Assembly (NCBI GenBank): GCA_013399015.1
Contig: VWZX01010418.1
Span: forward strand, 1-64,000
Direction: 5' to 3'
Length of the DNA: 64,000 nucleotides
DNA from: Galbula dea
Lineage: Eukaryota; Chordata; Aves; Piciformes; Galbulidae
How positions within the stretch are numbered: the first letter of the stretch is position 1; every line of letters starts with the position of its first letter. The position numbers and the translations under genes are program-made. The notes beneath the pieces were generated by a model. That model saw only the letters and a list, made by a program, of their open reading frames with translations. It was not told the origin of the DNA and ran no database searches. Below, piece after piece: positions 37,251 through 49,754 of the stretch.

Positions 37251-38929
37251 ACTTGTTCCATGTTAAACTTATTCAACACCTATAATGCAATGCTTCCACA
37301 GCTCTCACTGTGCTTTTCTCCATGTGCAGTACAAGAGGACAAGAACATGTTTTGCAAAATGTTAAATAACTAAAAATGCCCCAGAAAACTAATGAGAATC
37401 AGAAGGAACAGAGTTCTTCATCCACATGAATGTGCAGGGTGAAAGTGTAGATAAATTTGGATTAGCAAGCAAAACTGAGCCCTGTTGTTAAATAGCACTT
37501 GATTCCATTAGACTGTGTCGGATTGTTAAAAATGCTAACATTATGTGTGACTATTCATTTTCGTCACCTGCTCTTGATTAATCCAGTCCTAAATGGCATC
37601 TGTGGACCCTGCCATCTCATACTACTTAATTAAATTAGCAACACATTTGTCTCCCCCGTTTTCCTATCAAAGGGTTGTGCTCAGGAGAAATAAAACCTTT
37701 GTTCACCACAGCTCCGTATAATTTACACTCCTTTTTCCCTTTTTCCTCCAGCTCCTGGCTCAGATGCAAAATTGTAACTGGTAATAGGGAGCTATTAGGT
37801 CTAGTGAAGCATGTCAAAGTCAGTAGAAAACCAGACCTGAAAGGAGGCTTCAGATCTCATAAAACAACAGGATCAAGATTCTAGATTTAGGATTACATTG
37901 TACCAAGATTCATTCATTTTGCAGTAAAAAAAGCATATGACCTTAATATCTATTTGGGGGAGAAAGATTGGAGAAAGGCTCAAGGAAAAAAGAAGGAGAG
38001 GGAAAGATGCTGAAACAGGTAGAAAGCTTTTGTTTAGATTATTTTCTCCAGAAGGTAAAGAATATAATTGCCAGTAACAGACACCCATACATAAGTAATG
38101 GGGCAGATATAATTTACACTGTTAGGAAACAGTACTATAAAGTACTATCTTACTGAAAAATATATGCTCACAAAATATATTCTGTGTGAAAACAAAACAT
38201 CCACTGTACAATTAACCACAATCTTCACTTGTAAATTGATCCTCCATGTAACTTCCTTCAAACTTTATCCCTCATCCCAAAAATGTTAAAGCCTTTCATC
38301 CTCCCAAACTCCTAGGACAACTTCTAGTATGTGTTACATGCCAGTCAAGCCAGGATAAGGTAAATACCAACAGCCAGCCTTGTGTTCTTTTCTTTACAAT
38401 CTTAATGTGATATGAGATGAGGTTGAGATACAGTATACTTCTGTTTTAGGTAGTAGAGGGCAGGCTGGCAGAAACGTGCTGCTCTTTGCCCTGCTCTTCA
38501 TGTAGTCATCCCTTCACTAAAAGTCCCTTCCAGTGCTGAGATGGGAATTTAAGGGATTGCAGATCTTTCCTCAGCCTTCTTTGCCCTCCTAACCCTCTGC
38601 AACAAGGGATGGCAAACACAACACTGCTGAGAACAGGTCACCTTCATCCCTCTGTGCCACAGTTCCCCACTTGGAAATTACTTCTCCAGGAAGTGTAGTA
38701 ACAAATTTACTCGTATTTGGAAACACTCACAGTAGTTGTGAAAATGCAGCATAGCCCATGAAGATAATGACACACTGAGGAATGTAAGACAGGAATAATA
38801 AATCAGATCTTGAAAGACACAGTGCTTTTGCACACTCTCTGCAAAGGTATGCTCATCCCTGCATTTGTTATCAGTTCTTCCCATATACACACAGGAGTGA
38901 GAGGCATGACAAATACTTTTCCAGAAAAC
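37251..38929. other. Unique sequence, possible conserved block at 37480-37870
   Basis: No gene is recognised. The part at 37480-37870 is free of simple repeats and contains TTGATTAATCC (paired-type homeodomain), CTTAATTAAATTAGC and a few CpGs. It resembles conserved noncoding DNA but is weaker than the 30-31 kb block. Confidence 0.3.
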
Positions 38930-39439
38930 ATGTATTGTGTGCAGTTTTGGGCACCACAATATAGGGCAGGTATGAAGCTGTTGGAAACCATCCAGAAGAG
39001 AGCCATGAAGATGGGGAAGGGTCTAGAGAGGGAGACATATGAGGAATGGCTAAAGACACTAAGTTTGTTTGGCCTGAAAGAGACAGGGGAGACCTCATCA
39101 CAGTCTATAGCTTCCTCACAAGGAGAAGTAGAGGACAAGGAGCCGATCTTTTCTCTCTGCAGACCAGAGACAGGATCCAAAGCAATGATGAAGCTCTACC
39201 AGGGTAGGTATAGGTTAAATATTAGGAAAAAGTTCTTCACCAAGAGGGTGGTGGAGCACTGGAACAAGCTTCCAAGGGAAGTAGTCACAGCACCAAACCT
39301 GACAAAATTCAAGAAGTATTTGGACAACACCCTCAGGTACATGGTGTAATTTTTGGGTTGTCCTGTGCATAGACAGGAGTTGGACTCAATGGTCCTCATG
39401 GATTTTTTCCAAGTCAGGACATTCCATGATTCTATGATT
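38930..39439 (+). mobile_element. CR1 LINE 3' end, second subfamily
   Basis: Similarity begins at TGTATTGTGTGCAGTTTTGG (CVQFWAPQYRAGMKLLETIQ) and covers the ORF2 C-terminus: KRAMKMGKGLERETYEEWL, then YRLNIRKKFFTKRVVEHWNK and LPREVVTAPNLTKFKKYLDN. A 3' UTR follows (AGGAGTTGGACTCAATGGTC, TTCCAAGTCAGGAC) with terminal ATTCCATGATTCTATGATTT. The open frame is continuous from upstream non-CR1 DNA (38810) to the ORF2 stop. However, residues between SLFGLKE and LYQGRYRLN do not match the family, because two indels shift the frame and then restore it. The 3' UTR differs from that of the 32 kb copy and resembles the coding type of the 45 kb copy. Confidence 0.94.
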
Positions 39440-42400
39440 TACTTAGGAAAGTATTGTTGTTAGGCAGTTGTGAGACACTGAAAACAGCTGCTTCAGCAGC
39501 TTGGGCCTTTTCCATCTGCAATTATACTGCAGAGAGATGGCACAAGGCCAGAATACCCAATAATCCTAATTGAGGTGCTCAGTTGGGATGCAGGATCTGC
39601 ATTTTCAAATTCACTATGCTTTTATCATAGGGACAGGGACATCAATTTACCTCAGCTTTGGCTTCCTTAGTCTATTCTGCACATCTTTGTATAAAAGAAA
39701 TATTTACTGCACCAGAAGAGCAGCAAAGGGCTTCCACAGTGCACTGTTTCAGAAACTGAGGCTCACATCCTTCTTGAGGCTTGCTGTCATTTTTAGTCCT
39801 CAACACCACAGGTCAGAGGAACAGGCAACCTGCTAAAAACAGCATTAGTCCTTCCTTATCAATGTGCCTTTAGCACACCCAAAGGATGACACCCCAGTGC
39901 TCAAAGAGCTGTTCACCTAAGTAAACCAAGTGTCCTGTTTTGATCTTGAATTAGGCTCTCGTCAGTACTAAAATCTGAACCGTTCAGCACATGCCAGCCC
40001 ATGAAAACAGTAGTACTGAGCAGAGGGCTAAAGTCTCTCTGTAAACATGTGGAGATTGAGTGTCTAAACTCTTAGATATAAATATATCAGAAATTGGTAG
40101 GCATCATTCTTGTCAGAAAGGGGATTGCTTCTTTTGGAGAAGAGTTTGGAAAAAATCCAAAAGCCAATTGTTGATAAGTTCTCCAACCACCATCTGCCCT
40201 ATCCACTGAATAAAGCAAAGGCCTAGAGTATTCAAGTAATCTTATAGTGATCATCTAATTAACTGCATCATAATTTATATGCACAGACAGATGATTTAAA
40301 TTTTTCTGTGGAGCCTTGATCTTGGCACTTTCTGTTTCCTGAGTGCTTGATTTTAACAAGAATAATGTATTTTTTTAGTGTGATATTTTCTGTGTGCATA
40401 GTTACAAGTATTACCATTGTGTCAATAAAAGTGTAGAAGAAAAATTTACATTTTTCATCTCAACAGAGATGTAATGCATCTAGAAACCTATATTCTTAAA
40501 AACATAATTGAGGGGGTTTTTTTTGCAAAAGTGAGTTTGGTGGTGTTGCAAGGATCTCTTTTCCATTTATATCTTCTCATTTCGAGGTGACATGAACAAT
40601 CAATCTTCTGGGTGACAATGTATCAAAGCAGACACAGGATCATAAATAAAGAAATGAAAGAAAATTCTTAATTGATAAAGTACTTTCTTTTTCCACTTTA
40701 AAAGCTTTCTAATTGATTTATTGAAAGACAAAGTTTATGAAGGCATGTGAATGGATTCATAGAAAAAACCCAGGGTAAAATAACCCTGAAACATCTGCTG
40801 ATTTTTCATGTGGTCCTTGTTTTTCACAGAAATCCTGTAAGGCCTTTCATGTTTACTTTCCCTCCTCTTCACATTAAGAGTAAATTTCAGTTGTTTGCCC
40901 AATCCATTTTTTATTTAAGTAATTTGTTTGGTCATTTTATCCTTTATTATGCAAATTTGTGATGCAAAATAATAGTGAAACATGTTCATCCTGTTTTGAG
41001 CTTTACCAAATACTTGATAGAAATTAAAGCTCCCACTCAGGAAATCATTCTTGTTGGGACATTTTTATATTCATGTTAAAAATGTGTATATGTGTTGTAT
41101 TTAATAGGGTTAAATTTAAACACATGCTCAAATGCTTCTTTAAATCAGACCTACTGTGGAAGTGCAAGTCTAACTCTTAGTCTGATTTGATCTTGAAAAT
41201 GAAGATTAAAAATGTGGATAGCATCTTGATCACCCAAACTGATGTTTATAATGAACAACCACAGCCAGGTAAGCTGTAAAAGGGCAAGTGTCCTCTGACA
41301 TTTCCAAGGGATGCTTCTACTGAGTCAAAGAACACATCAGCTACAGCTGATGGTTGTCTTGAGCATCCTTGTCCCTCAGCAAGTTGTTAATGCCTCTCAT
41401 CCTCAGGAGATAAATGAGCATGTGTACTGTGCTGGGCTTTTTCAGAGTGTTTTGAACAATGCAGTGCTGCCTGATGTCCATACACCTTATCTCCTATCCT
41501 TAATTGTCACCATTTATTCAAACCTAGTTTACTGATAAAACAACAAAAGTTTCTAGACTAAACTAACTTCCAGTTAAGGTGAAAATTCAAATATATATGG
41601 GTGTATGTCCCATAAAACACTATCTTGAAAAGTAAAATCTGAAACAGTGATATGTAAAAGGCTCTGTGAAGTCTTCTACCTGTTTCAAGCTGAAAGATAA
41701 TAGGAAACCAGTGGTCAGGTTTGCTGCTCCCTTGTGGATATGCTGTGGCAGAAGTTAGCTCCATTTTTGCATCTTTCATCCAAAGAGCATCTCTTCATTA
41801 AATCATTACATTTTCCTATAATTAATAAGTTTATCAATCCAGATCTAGCAGTATAGGTTGATGATAGAGTACAGACTGGAATATGAAATTTTATGAGTTA
41901 AGGAATAACCTTCCTCACAAAGATTTCATAGGCTCATAAACCATCAGGAATCTGTATCATGCAGATCTTATCTGTTGTATAATAAATCAAATAGCCTCTC
42001 ATCTGTTTATATATTTTACATAAGTGATAATGATGTTTCATTTAATATGTTATTGGATTGATTTTAAAATTAAAAGATTGATTTTTAGCTTTCATATGTC
42101 AGGTAGAGTTAAAATCTTACACAATCAACATTAATTAAAATAAATAATTCCTTCCTTCCCTTCAGAAAATAGCAGGCCTGAGGAATTTGAACATCAACAC
42201 AAACATACAATTGCAAAAAATCCTCATGCAAAATGCTCTGATCCTGACATAGACAGTTATAAAATGAAGGAAGCTGTAAATCAGAGACAAGAAAACAGGT
42301 ACAGAAAAGTAAAAGTTAATAACTCTTTTCATAAGAAATCATGATAGCAAGGCATACTGTTCATTATCATCATCTGCATTATTTATCATTTTATTTTCAT

Positions 42401-43323
42401 TTTGTTATGGAGAAACATCTGTGAAATATCTGTTCTAGGGATCAAAAATAAGAAGTCAAGAAGTATGTAAGACTGGTGGCATAAAAACATACCTTTCTTT
42501 CTTTCAGCATGATTATGCAGGGTTTCTTGATAAAACCACTCAATAAACCAAATTGGTATTGTCTCTCCTATTTATTTTAAAACATTGCATGATGTGGTGT
42601 GATATTGTCTGCATGTATGTATTTTCCAGCACTGGAATTTCCCACTTGTTAATGTATTCTCTGTTGTCAATAAAATGTAGTTTTATCATCTGGTCTTTTA
42701 TAACTCCTAACCTCTGCTCTTCAAGATTTTCTTAGGGTGCAGTTTGTTGATTACTGCTTTGCTTTGTGTCTCATTTAATTGCTGTTATTCAGTATTCAAA
42801 TGTTCACAGCTGGTCTCAAGTAAGCCTAGGAAAGGGATCAGAAAATGGCTTTTTCCTTAACACTCTTCATAGACTGAGTCCCACAGTTATCAACTGCTTT
42901 CTCTGCTCTTCAGCATACTCTGAAGATCACTTGTGAGATTCTACATATTTTCCATGTCTTAAGTGAGCTTATTTCTTCCTCAGCAGGTGTGAGCTCAACC
43001 ACACACTCAAAAGCCATGATAAACAAGTTGCAGGAGCAGTAGTCTCCATGAGTCCTGATCATCCAGATCAGACCCTGGTTTCCTAAGCATCCACACCAGA
43101 GATCTGTCCAGCATATGCACCCTTTCCAACTCTCCACACAAGTGTCTTCTCACAGGCTGGGTGAGAAGGAGAGAAGAGAAAGAGAAGGGAGACAGGTAAG
43201 TGGACTGTCCTCAGCTTTCATCTCAAAACAGAGACAGGACGTGGGTTTGGGACTGCACCTTGTGTTTGCAAGTAAGACATAGGTAATATGTAACAGTGTT
43301 TCTGAAGACCTGACCCTAAATAA
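39440..43323. other. Unique sequence, nothing recognised
   Basis: AT-rich, with no transposon family or exon recognised. Small open frames only. Confidence 0.45.
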
Positions 43324-43325
43324 AG

Positions 43326-43392
43326 AATCATTAAATAATTTAGGTTGGACAGGATGCCTGGAGCCCTCTTGTCCAACCAACTGCCCAAAGCA
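43326..43392 (-). mobile_element. Degraded CR1 3' end trace
   Basis: The plus strand reads AATCATTAAATAATTTAGGT, TGGACAGGATGCCTGGAGCC, then GTCCAACCAACTGCCCAAAG. This fits an antisense CR1 3' UTR (consensus-like AATCATAGAAT...GGTTGGA...GACCTCTGGAG...TCCAACC...CTCAAAGCA). The octamers are nearly gone. Divergence is high, so the call rests on block order only. Confidence 0.55.
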
Positions 43393-44907
43393 CAAGCAGA
43401 TGACTCAAACTGAGCTCAAGGGAGTATGAGATACATGAAGCTGCTATCGTGTCATTGGATCCCAAAGTCCTTGTCACTATTTCTGGATATTCAAGAAGTT
43501 GTTTCTTTTACCCTTAGATCACAGGGACATTTTATTCTTCCAGATGTAGGGGAGGTCTGGCAATACTTGCTTTTCATAATTGGTCTGGAATGATCATATT
43601 TTCTCTGAGGATGGAGAGGGAAAGTATATTTCATTATGCTCAAAACTAAGCAGTTCATTGCATTATCAGAGAAAATGAAAGAGGATGCATCAGGTTGGTG
43701 CTGATGTCATTCCTGATTCCATGTTTTTCCATTATACCTTTGGGGGACAGAGGAAGGGAGGTCAAAGAAAGAACTAGGAGGTTACCTGGGGATACATAAA
43801 AAGACTAAAGGAAGAAGAAGGAGTATTGAATTTGAGGGAGTTAAAACAGAGAAGAAGAATGGCAAAAGAACTAGGTAACAATACACATTGGATGCAGACA
43901 CTATGAAGGAAGAAGAAAGTCAGACAAAGTAGAAAGCCAGGAAAATGCCAAGATTTTAAATAGTCTCTAAATACAGAAAGGCTCAGGCTTTGGCTGTGTC
44001 TGCAGCTGCTCCTACCCACTAGTGTCTCTCACTTTTACCTGAAGGCCAAATCTTGTGGAATGGAGAACAGAGGGGGGAAATACTAATCTCAGTGTGTTAG
44101 CCTTTATCTAATGCCATGGTGATGAAATCCTAGAACCACAGAGAAAAGTAAAAAATACCTAGGATCAAAAACCAGACTAAGAGCAACCAAATCCCCACAG
44201 TTTCTAGCTGGATGAACAGAGCTAAATTTTCAGAAGTAGCTGTAAGCATTAATGTGTAGTTCTTTTCAGTTCTCTGTGTAAAAAATCCACTGTTAATCCT
44301 CAGACTGTATTTGCATATATGAGTTAGGAAGATCATGGTCTACATACATCTTGAATGAAAATGCAGTTTGTATATAGGTTACATAGCTCTCTGAATATGC
44401 ACCAATTTGGATAAGACAAATTGCACACACACACTTTTAGATACTGCTTAGAGGCACCCTTGAAAGGCACCCTTGATTCAAAAGCTATTAGCTACTCATC
44501 TTAAATCTCACAAGTCATGCAGGATTAGTCCTAGTATTATTAATGCAGAGAACAAAGTGATTGGAGATTCAAAAGTCATTTTAGATGAATTTAGTAAATT
44601 TTATAGCAATCTTTTCACATCAAAGGGTTAAGAGGATAATGGTTATGAATATACTCCTTGATGTTTAAAGGATCCTTCAATTCCACCTGAGGACAGTATA
44701 GGTCTGGAATAATCTATTACCCATAATCAGATGGAACATGCAATTTATTTTGGGTGAAATTCTCCTCATTTGCATAATTGGTCTTTATATACAGGAACTT
44801 TAGGGGAGGAAAATTCATCTTGCCAACTTGGGGTCAGGATTCATCATATGGACCTTTGCAAAAATCCCCATTCATTGGCTAAATTCAACAAACATGACTA
44901 ATGTTGA
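43393..44907. other. Unique sequence with purine-rich patches
   Basis: A purine-rich segment lies at 43745-43930. A short tandem of GGCACCCTTGA occurs at 44453-44475. No gene is recognised. Confidence 0.45.
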
Positions 44908-44955
44908 GGGAAGGGAAGGGAAGGGAAGGGAAGGGAAGGGAAGGGAAGGGAAGGG
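44908..44955. repeat. (GGGAA)n microsatellite, ten GGG tracts
   Basis: Nine perfect AAGGG units follow an initial GGG, giving ten GGG tracts separated by two-base loops. This satisfies the simple pattern for an intramolecular G-quadruplex on the plus strand. The open frames through it on both strands are repeat artefacts. Confidence 0.95.
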
Positions 44956-45055
44956 AGGTAGAATCAATAGGAGAAGAGGAATAGATGGGGAAAGAGGGGA
45001 AGTGAAAGGTAGACAAGGGAAGGGAAAGGAAAGGAATGAGAGAGGGAAGAAGTTT
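44956..45055. repeat. Purine-rich continuation of the GGGAA array
   Basis: About 100 bp of nearly pure A/G sequence follows the array, including GGGGAAAGAGGGGAAGTGAA and AAGGGAAGGGAAAGGAAAGG, with few pyrimidines. It is probably a decayed extension of the same array. Homopurine tracts of this length can adopt triplex (H-DNA) structure; that is inference. Confidence 0.7.
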
Positions 45056-45370
45056 CCATCATGATCCATTTGCACCCATAAGCATCTAAGATTTATCACA
45101 CATTATCAGCCTGTTTGCTCAATGTTATCTATAAAGAGAGTATAGATGTCAAAAAAAATATTGGCATGTGATCTATATTCTATTTGTTCTTGCTGGAATA
45201 CTGAGAAACTTTTAGATTCTTTACTCTTAAATACTTGCAATTTTAAAATATATGTTTATGTATTTAAACCAATAGAGGACTCTTGTAATGTTTATTATAG
45301 ACATTTAAGTAATTTGTAATTAAGAAATTTGTATTGAGATATTGGATTTTTTTACATATGCATAGCCTCA

Positions 45371-45428
45371 GTGTAATTATGCTATAATTACAGAGCAGAG
45401 CAAGTTCTGGACTAGTCATTGATATATA
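45371..45428 (+). repeat. Left 58-bp direct repeat flanking the CR1
   Basis: It starts GTGTAATTATGCTATAATTA and ends CTAGTCATTGATATATA. It matches 46865-46922 at 51 of 58 positions with no gap, by my count. It abuts the antisense octamer tail of the CR1 exactly, which makes it a candidate target-site duplication. Confidence 0.85.
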
Positions 45429-46864
45429 GAATTGTAGAAATATACAATCATAGAATTTTAGAATCACAGTCCTGCTGCTACACTTCCCCTTGTGAGGAAG
45501 TCATAGACCATAATGAGGTCTCCCCTCAGTCTCTGCTTCTCCAGGCAGAACAAACCAAGTGACTTCAGCCATTCCTCATAGAGTTTCCCATCTATACCCT
45601 TCACCATTTTCATGGCCCTCTTCTGGATGCTTTCCAAAGGATTCATATCCTTCTTACATTGTGGTGTGCAAAATTGCACACAATACTGAAGGTGAGGCCA
45701 CAGTAGTACAGGGTGGGACTATCACCTCTCTTGAGCAGCTGGCAATGCAGTGCTTGATGCACCCCAGGACACAGTTGGCCCTTTTGGCTGCCAGTGCCCA
45801 CTGTTGACTCATATTCAACTTGATGTCAATCAGAATCCCCAGATCCCTTTCTGCAGGGCTGCTCTCCAGCCTCTTGTTCCCCAGTCTGCAGGTACATCCA
45901 GGGCTGCCCTGTCCCAGGTGCAAAATCTGACACTTGTCCTTGTTAAACTTCACATGGTTGGTGATTGCCCATCCCTCTAGTCTGTCAAGATCTCTCTGCA
46001 AGGACTTTCTGCCTTTAAGGGAATCAGCAGCTTCTGTCAGTATGGTGTCCTTGGCAAACTTACTTAGTATACCTTCCAGTCCTGTGGCTAAGCCATTCAT
46101 GAAGACATCTAAGAGCACTGGCCCTAAAATGGATCCCTGTGGAACTCACACCTTTGTGAGGTGACCATCCTCATCTAGTAAGAGGTTAATGCTCTTCTGG
46201 TCTGCCTTTTGCTATTAACATATTTTTAAAAGCCCTTTTTATCATCCCCCACAGAACTGATCTGCTTCAACCCTAACTGGGCTTTGATTACACAAATTTT
46301 CTCCCTGAGTTGCAAGCAGCATGTCTATAATCCTCCTGCCTTGCCTGACCTTGCTTCCACTGACCATATAACTTCTTTTTTTACTTAAACTCCAGAAGAA
46401 GTCCCCTGCTCAGCCAAGCTGGCTTTCTGTCTCACCTGCTTGACTTCCAACATTTTGGAATTGCTTGCTTCTGTACTTTTTAGAAGCTGGTATTTGAAAA
46501 GTGAGCAGCTCTGATGGACCCCAGAACCTTCAAAAGTTTTTTTCCCTGAACCACCTGAAGTCTGCTCTCTTCATGTCCAGAGCTGAAGTTTTGTGAGCAG
46601 TTTTTCTCCTGCCTCCAGAGAATTTAAACTCAACTGCTTCATGGTCACTGTGGTCAAGACAGCCACCTATTGCCACTTCATCCACAAGACCCTCTCTGTT
46701 AACAAAAGACAATTAAGGACTGCATCTTTCCTAGTTAGTTCTGTTAGGACCTGTACCAATAAGTTATCATCCAGGTGTTTTAGGAGTCTTCTGGACCTAC
46801 CTGTGCCAGCAGTATGGTATTCCCAGCTGACATCTAGCATTTGTGATAAATCTCTATAATCATG
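45429..46864 (-). mobile_element. CR1 LINE with two internal deletions, endonuclease part retained
   Basis: Read on the minus strand from 46864, it begins inside the ORF2 endonuclease: SRRLLKHLDDNLLVQVLTEL, then NREGLVDEVAIGGCLDHSDH followed by EAVEF, with the catalytic-type SDHE motif (46530-46712). A decayed linker follows. At about 46141-46150 the linker (ATGAGGATGGTCACCTCACA) jumps to VPQGSILGPVLLDVFMNGLA, removing the RT fingers and motif A, about 745 bp relative to the 32 kb copy. Motif C reads FAKDT in place of FADDT. ORF2 then stops at DFLTRGSVAAG (45470). It passes straight to five octamer-like units (45429-45469), lacking the ORF2 C-terminus and 3' UTR, about 300 bp by comparison with the 39 kb copy. 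It is flanked by 58-bp direct repeats. Confidence 0.93.
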
Positions 46865-46922
46865 GTGTAATTATACTATAATTACAGTGTAGCTCAAATT
46901 CTGGACTAATCATTGATATATA
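46865..46922 (+). repeat. Right 58-bp direct repeat flanking the CR1
   Basis: It starts GTGTAATTATACTATAATTA and ends CTAATCATTGATATATA. It is the partner of 45371-45428, in the same orientation, and begins where CR1 endonuclease similarity ends. About 12% divergence between the two copies is in keeping with an old insertion. Confidence 0.85.
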
Positions 46923-49754
46923 TTTATATATACCAACTTCACTCATTAATATAACTGGTGAAATATCCTGTCTTTTTTAATCTTGGATAATCACATTAAA
47001 ATTTTAATTGTTTTATTTATTTTGATAGAAGAATTTCTCACTAAATCAAAACAACAGAGGTTTAAATACCAGACTGAGTTTGTTTTAATGTATACTTTTC
47101 AGTTTCCTCCCACCACTTTGTTTTGTAGTTTTTACCTTTATCTGTGCTTCCTTGTGTAGCCAATGTATACTTCATTTCCAAGTAAACTTCTGTGTCTATA
47201 TAAAAATATCTTGCCAGTAGTTAATCTGCATGCTTCTCCAGTAGGAAAGAAGGTAGTTTGTTTTCTTTCTCCCCTTTTATGTTGGTATTTTGGAAAGTAA
47301 CACTGTTTTTACATCTTGCACACTTAGATGTGTGCCACTATATGTGAAAGTGAGTAATTATAGTATGAAAGTCTAAAAGTTAGGCAGCTCCACATAACTT
47401 CCTCAGGACTAAGAAGTAAGTGATGGCTTGTAGGAACCTTATCTGAAAATAATTATCAGGCCTTATCTAAAAATAAGTTTATAAATAACAAAAATAAAAG
47501 ATCCCAAAGGCATTTCTATACTGGCTTTCAAGGATAATGGATATGCCTGTAATAAAGAGAGACAAGTGACAATACCAGAACTCTACATTTTTGTTCTCCA
47601 GTCAGTACAGCAAACAAACACATGTAGCCATGTGGATTGTATTTAGGACACTCTTTTTTTAATCACTTTTGTGGAAAATATATGTGATTAGTTTCCAAAT
47701 CAGATATTTGAATTGCAAGGGAAATAATAGGATGCTGAATGGTAATATCTGAATGAACATGAACACTACAGGTTTCAGAGGAAAACCTGATGTGTTTAAT
47801 CTGTGACAGCTTAAGACCATCTCAGCACTGCTTGAATGGTCCAGCATGAAAAAGCACATCTGCTTCACTCTTTTTTTTTAACTTTATTGTGGTTTCTTTG
47901 GGTTTTGTTTTGTTTGCTGCAACATATTGATACTAATTTTCTTATGTGGCTTTCCATACTTTTTTGCAATAAATGTTTATTAAATTGAATTTATTGCAGA
48001 AAGATAAATGCACATTGAAAAGAGCAATTTGTACTTTCCACTATACAAATCCTGCAATTTTTACAGCACTTGGAATTTTATCTGTAGTCCTCAAAGAATA
48101 TTTTCAAAAATTTGGTGTCCCAGGAGGAAGCCTAAAAACTGCAGATGCTTTATATTTGTGCCCATTATCAACAACCATTTTTTTCCACTGGAATTCAGAT
48201 AATGGGGAAACAATGTCATTATCTCCTTTACCCAAAACATTGCTTGAAATGAAGCTCACTTCTTAGCTGGTGTTCTACAACTTTTCCAAATATTCACTGC
48301 ATCTGGTTAGAGAACAAGAAATGGATTCCTCTGAAGTGTAAGAATATTTCACATCTAGTTCAAAAAAAACCAAAAAAACCCCCATCTGCTTGGAGCTTCC
48401 ACTATAGCCAGATACTCAACAAATTACCTTATTATGTTTGAGATGACCATAAGTAAAACTATGTGACTAGTTACACAGCTGTTGGGTTAGTTGCCCCCCT
48501 GTAGAGTGAAAATGAGACTTGCAATGTAATAATGTTATAAAAATGGTGCAGTTGAACTCTGATTAATGAATCCAGAGTCTTTGACTGAAAAAGGGACAGG
48601 AGGACACAGAATAAGGTCACTTTATCAAAAATCCACAGAAGGCACTGTCATGACTAGCCCAAAAGTCCATTTCCCTTTCTCTTTAAAGGATTTTTATTTT
48701 CCAGCCTTATGAGATGTCTTCCCAGGTTTTGTGGTGCCTTGGGCTGTAGTGATTAGAGAAATAATCATCTTGTAAAGTACTGGAGATAAGGAAGATATTT
48801 AAATAATGTTTTCCTTCTTTGTTTACCTCTGCAAAATGCTGAGGGACCAAACAGCTGAGGGAAACATTTTCAAAGCTTTTCAAATTTACACAGTGAATTC
48901 AACAGTATTGCTGTGAATGTTATCACTGAGTTTTGTGTTCATGCTTGATTCTTTATCAAATTAGCTCTTCTGTGAGTAAATATATCTTTCTCAATTGCAG
49001 TCCTACAAAATCAGCCCATGCCCTGAAAGTGACAAAACTGATGGAGTCTGTTCCAGATATGCAAACCAATTAGCCTACCTGGCTACAACATAATCTCAGT
49101 AAAACAAGTGGTCTCCAGTTTAAAAGAATTGGGTATTGAATCCAGGCTATATCATTTTCTTTGCAACATTCTGGATCATGCACACCACCTGCATAATCTT
49201 ACATTATTTTGTCAAAATTTGCATTGTCAATCTTATATGCTACAGTGGAAATGTGTAGAGCAGCTGAAAACATATTTGGAGACAAAACAAGGCAATGAAA
49301 AGAATACCACTCTCCCTAATTTTTTTCTTTGCAGTAATTGAATTAAGATTGGAAAGAAAAAAAACCCCAACACTTTAACAAATCATTTAATAGTAATGAT
49401 ATGCTCTTCATTTTTTTCATTTTAATAATGAGCACATAACCCACACATTATCTGTGTGTTGTGACAATACTGTCAAAGCTGTAACAGTTATGTGTGGATT
49501 ATATACATACATCTATAAATGTAGAGAAAGACACATGTTCTATTGATAAGTAGGTATTATATATAAGTAGGTGTGTATTATAGATGCATGATTTGGGGGG
49601 TTGGGAGAAAAGAAAACAATAACATGCAAAATTTAATCCATTATGGCTTTACTTTTACAGATCTCTAACAAATTATGTACATATGTACACAGCCTTTTGG
49701 CAACAACACAAGCTTGAATTTTCCTTCCAAATTCTGCATAGTGCTTTTAACTGG
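46923..49754. other. Unique AT-rich sequence
   Basis: No gene or known repeat is recognised. A 10-bp inverted repeat, TGCAATAAAT and ATTTATTGCA (47965-47974 and 47989-47998), places AATAAA on both strands. Short T runs occur near 47870 and A runs near 48362. Confidence 0.45.

Noticed and set aside
44828..45099. Frames rich in GREGKGREGK and FPSLPFPSLP repeats
   Set aside because: These are translations of the (GGGAA)n microsatellite on the two strands, not repeat proteins.
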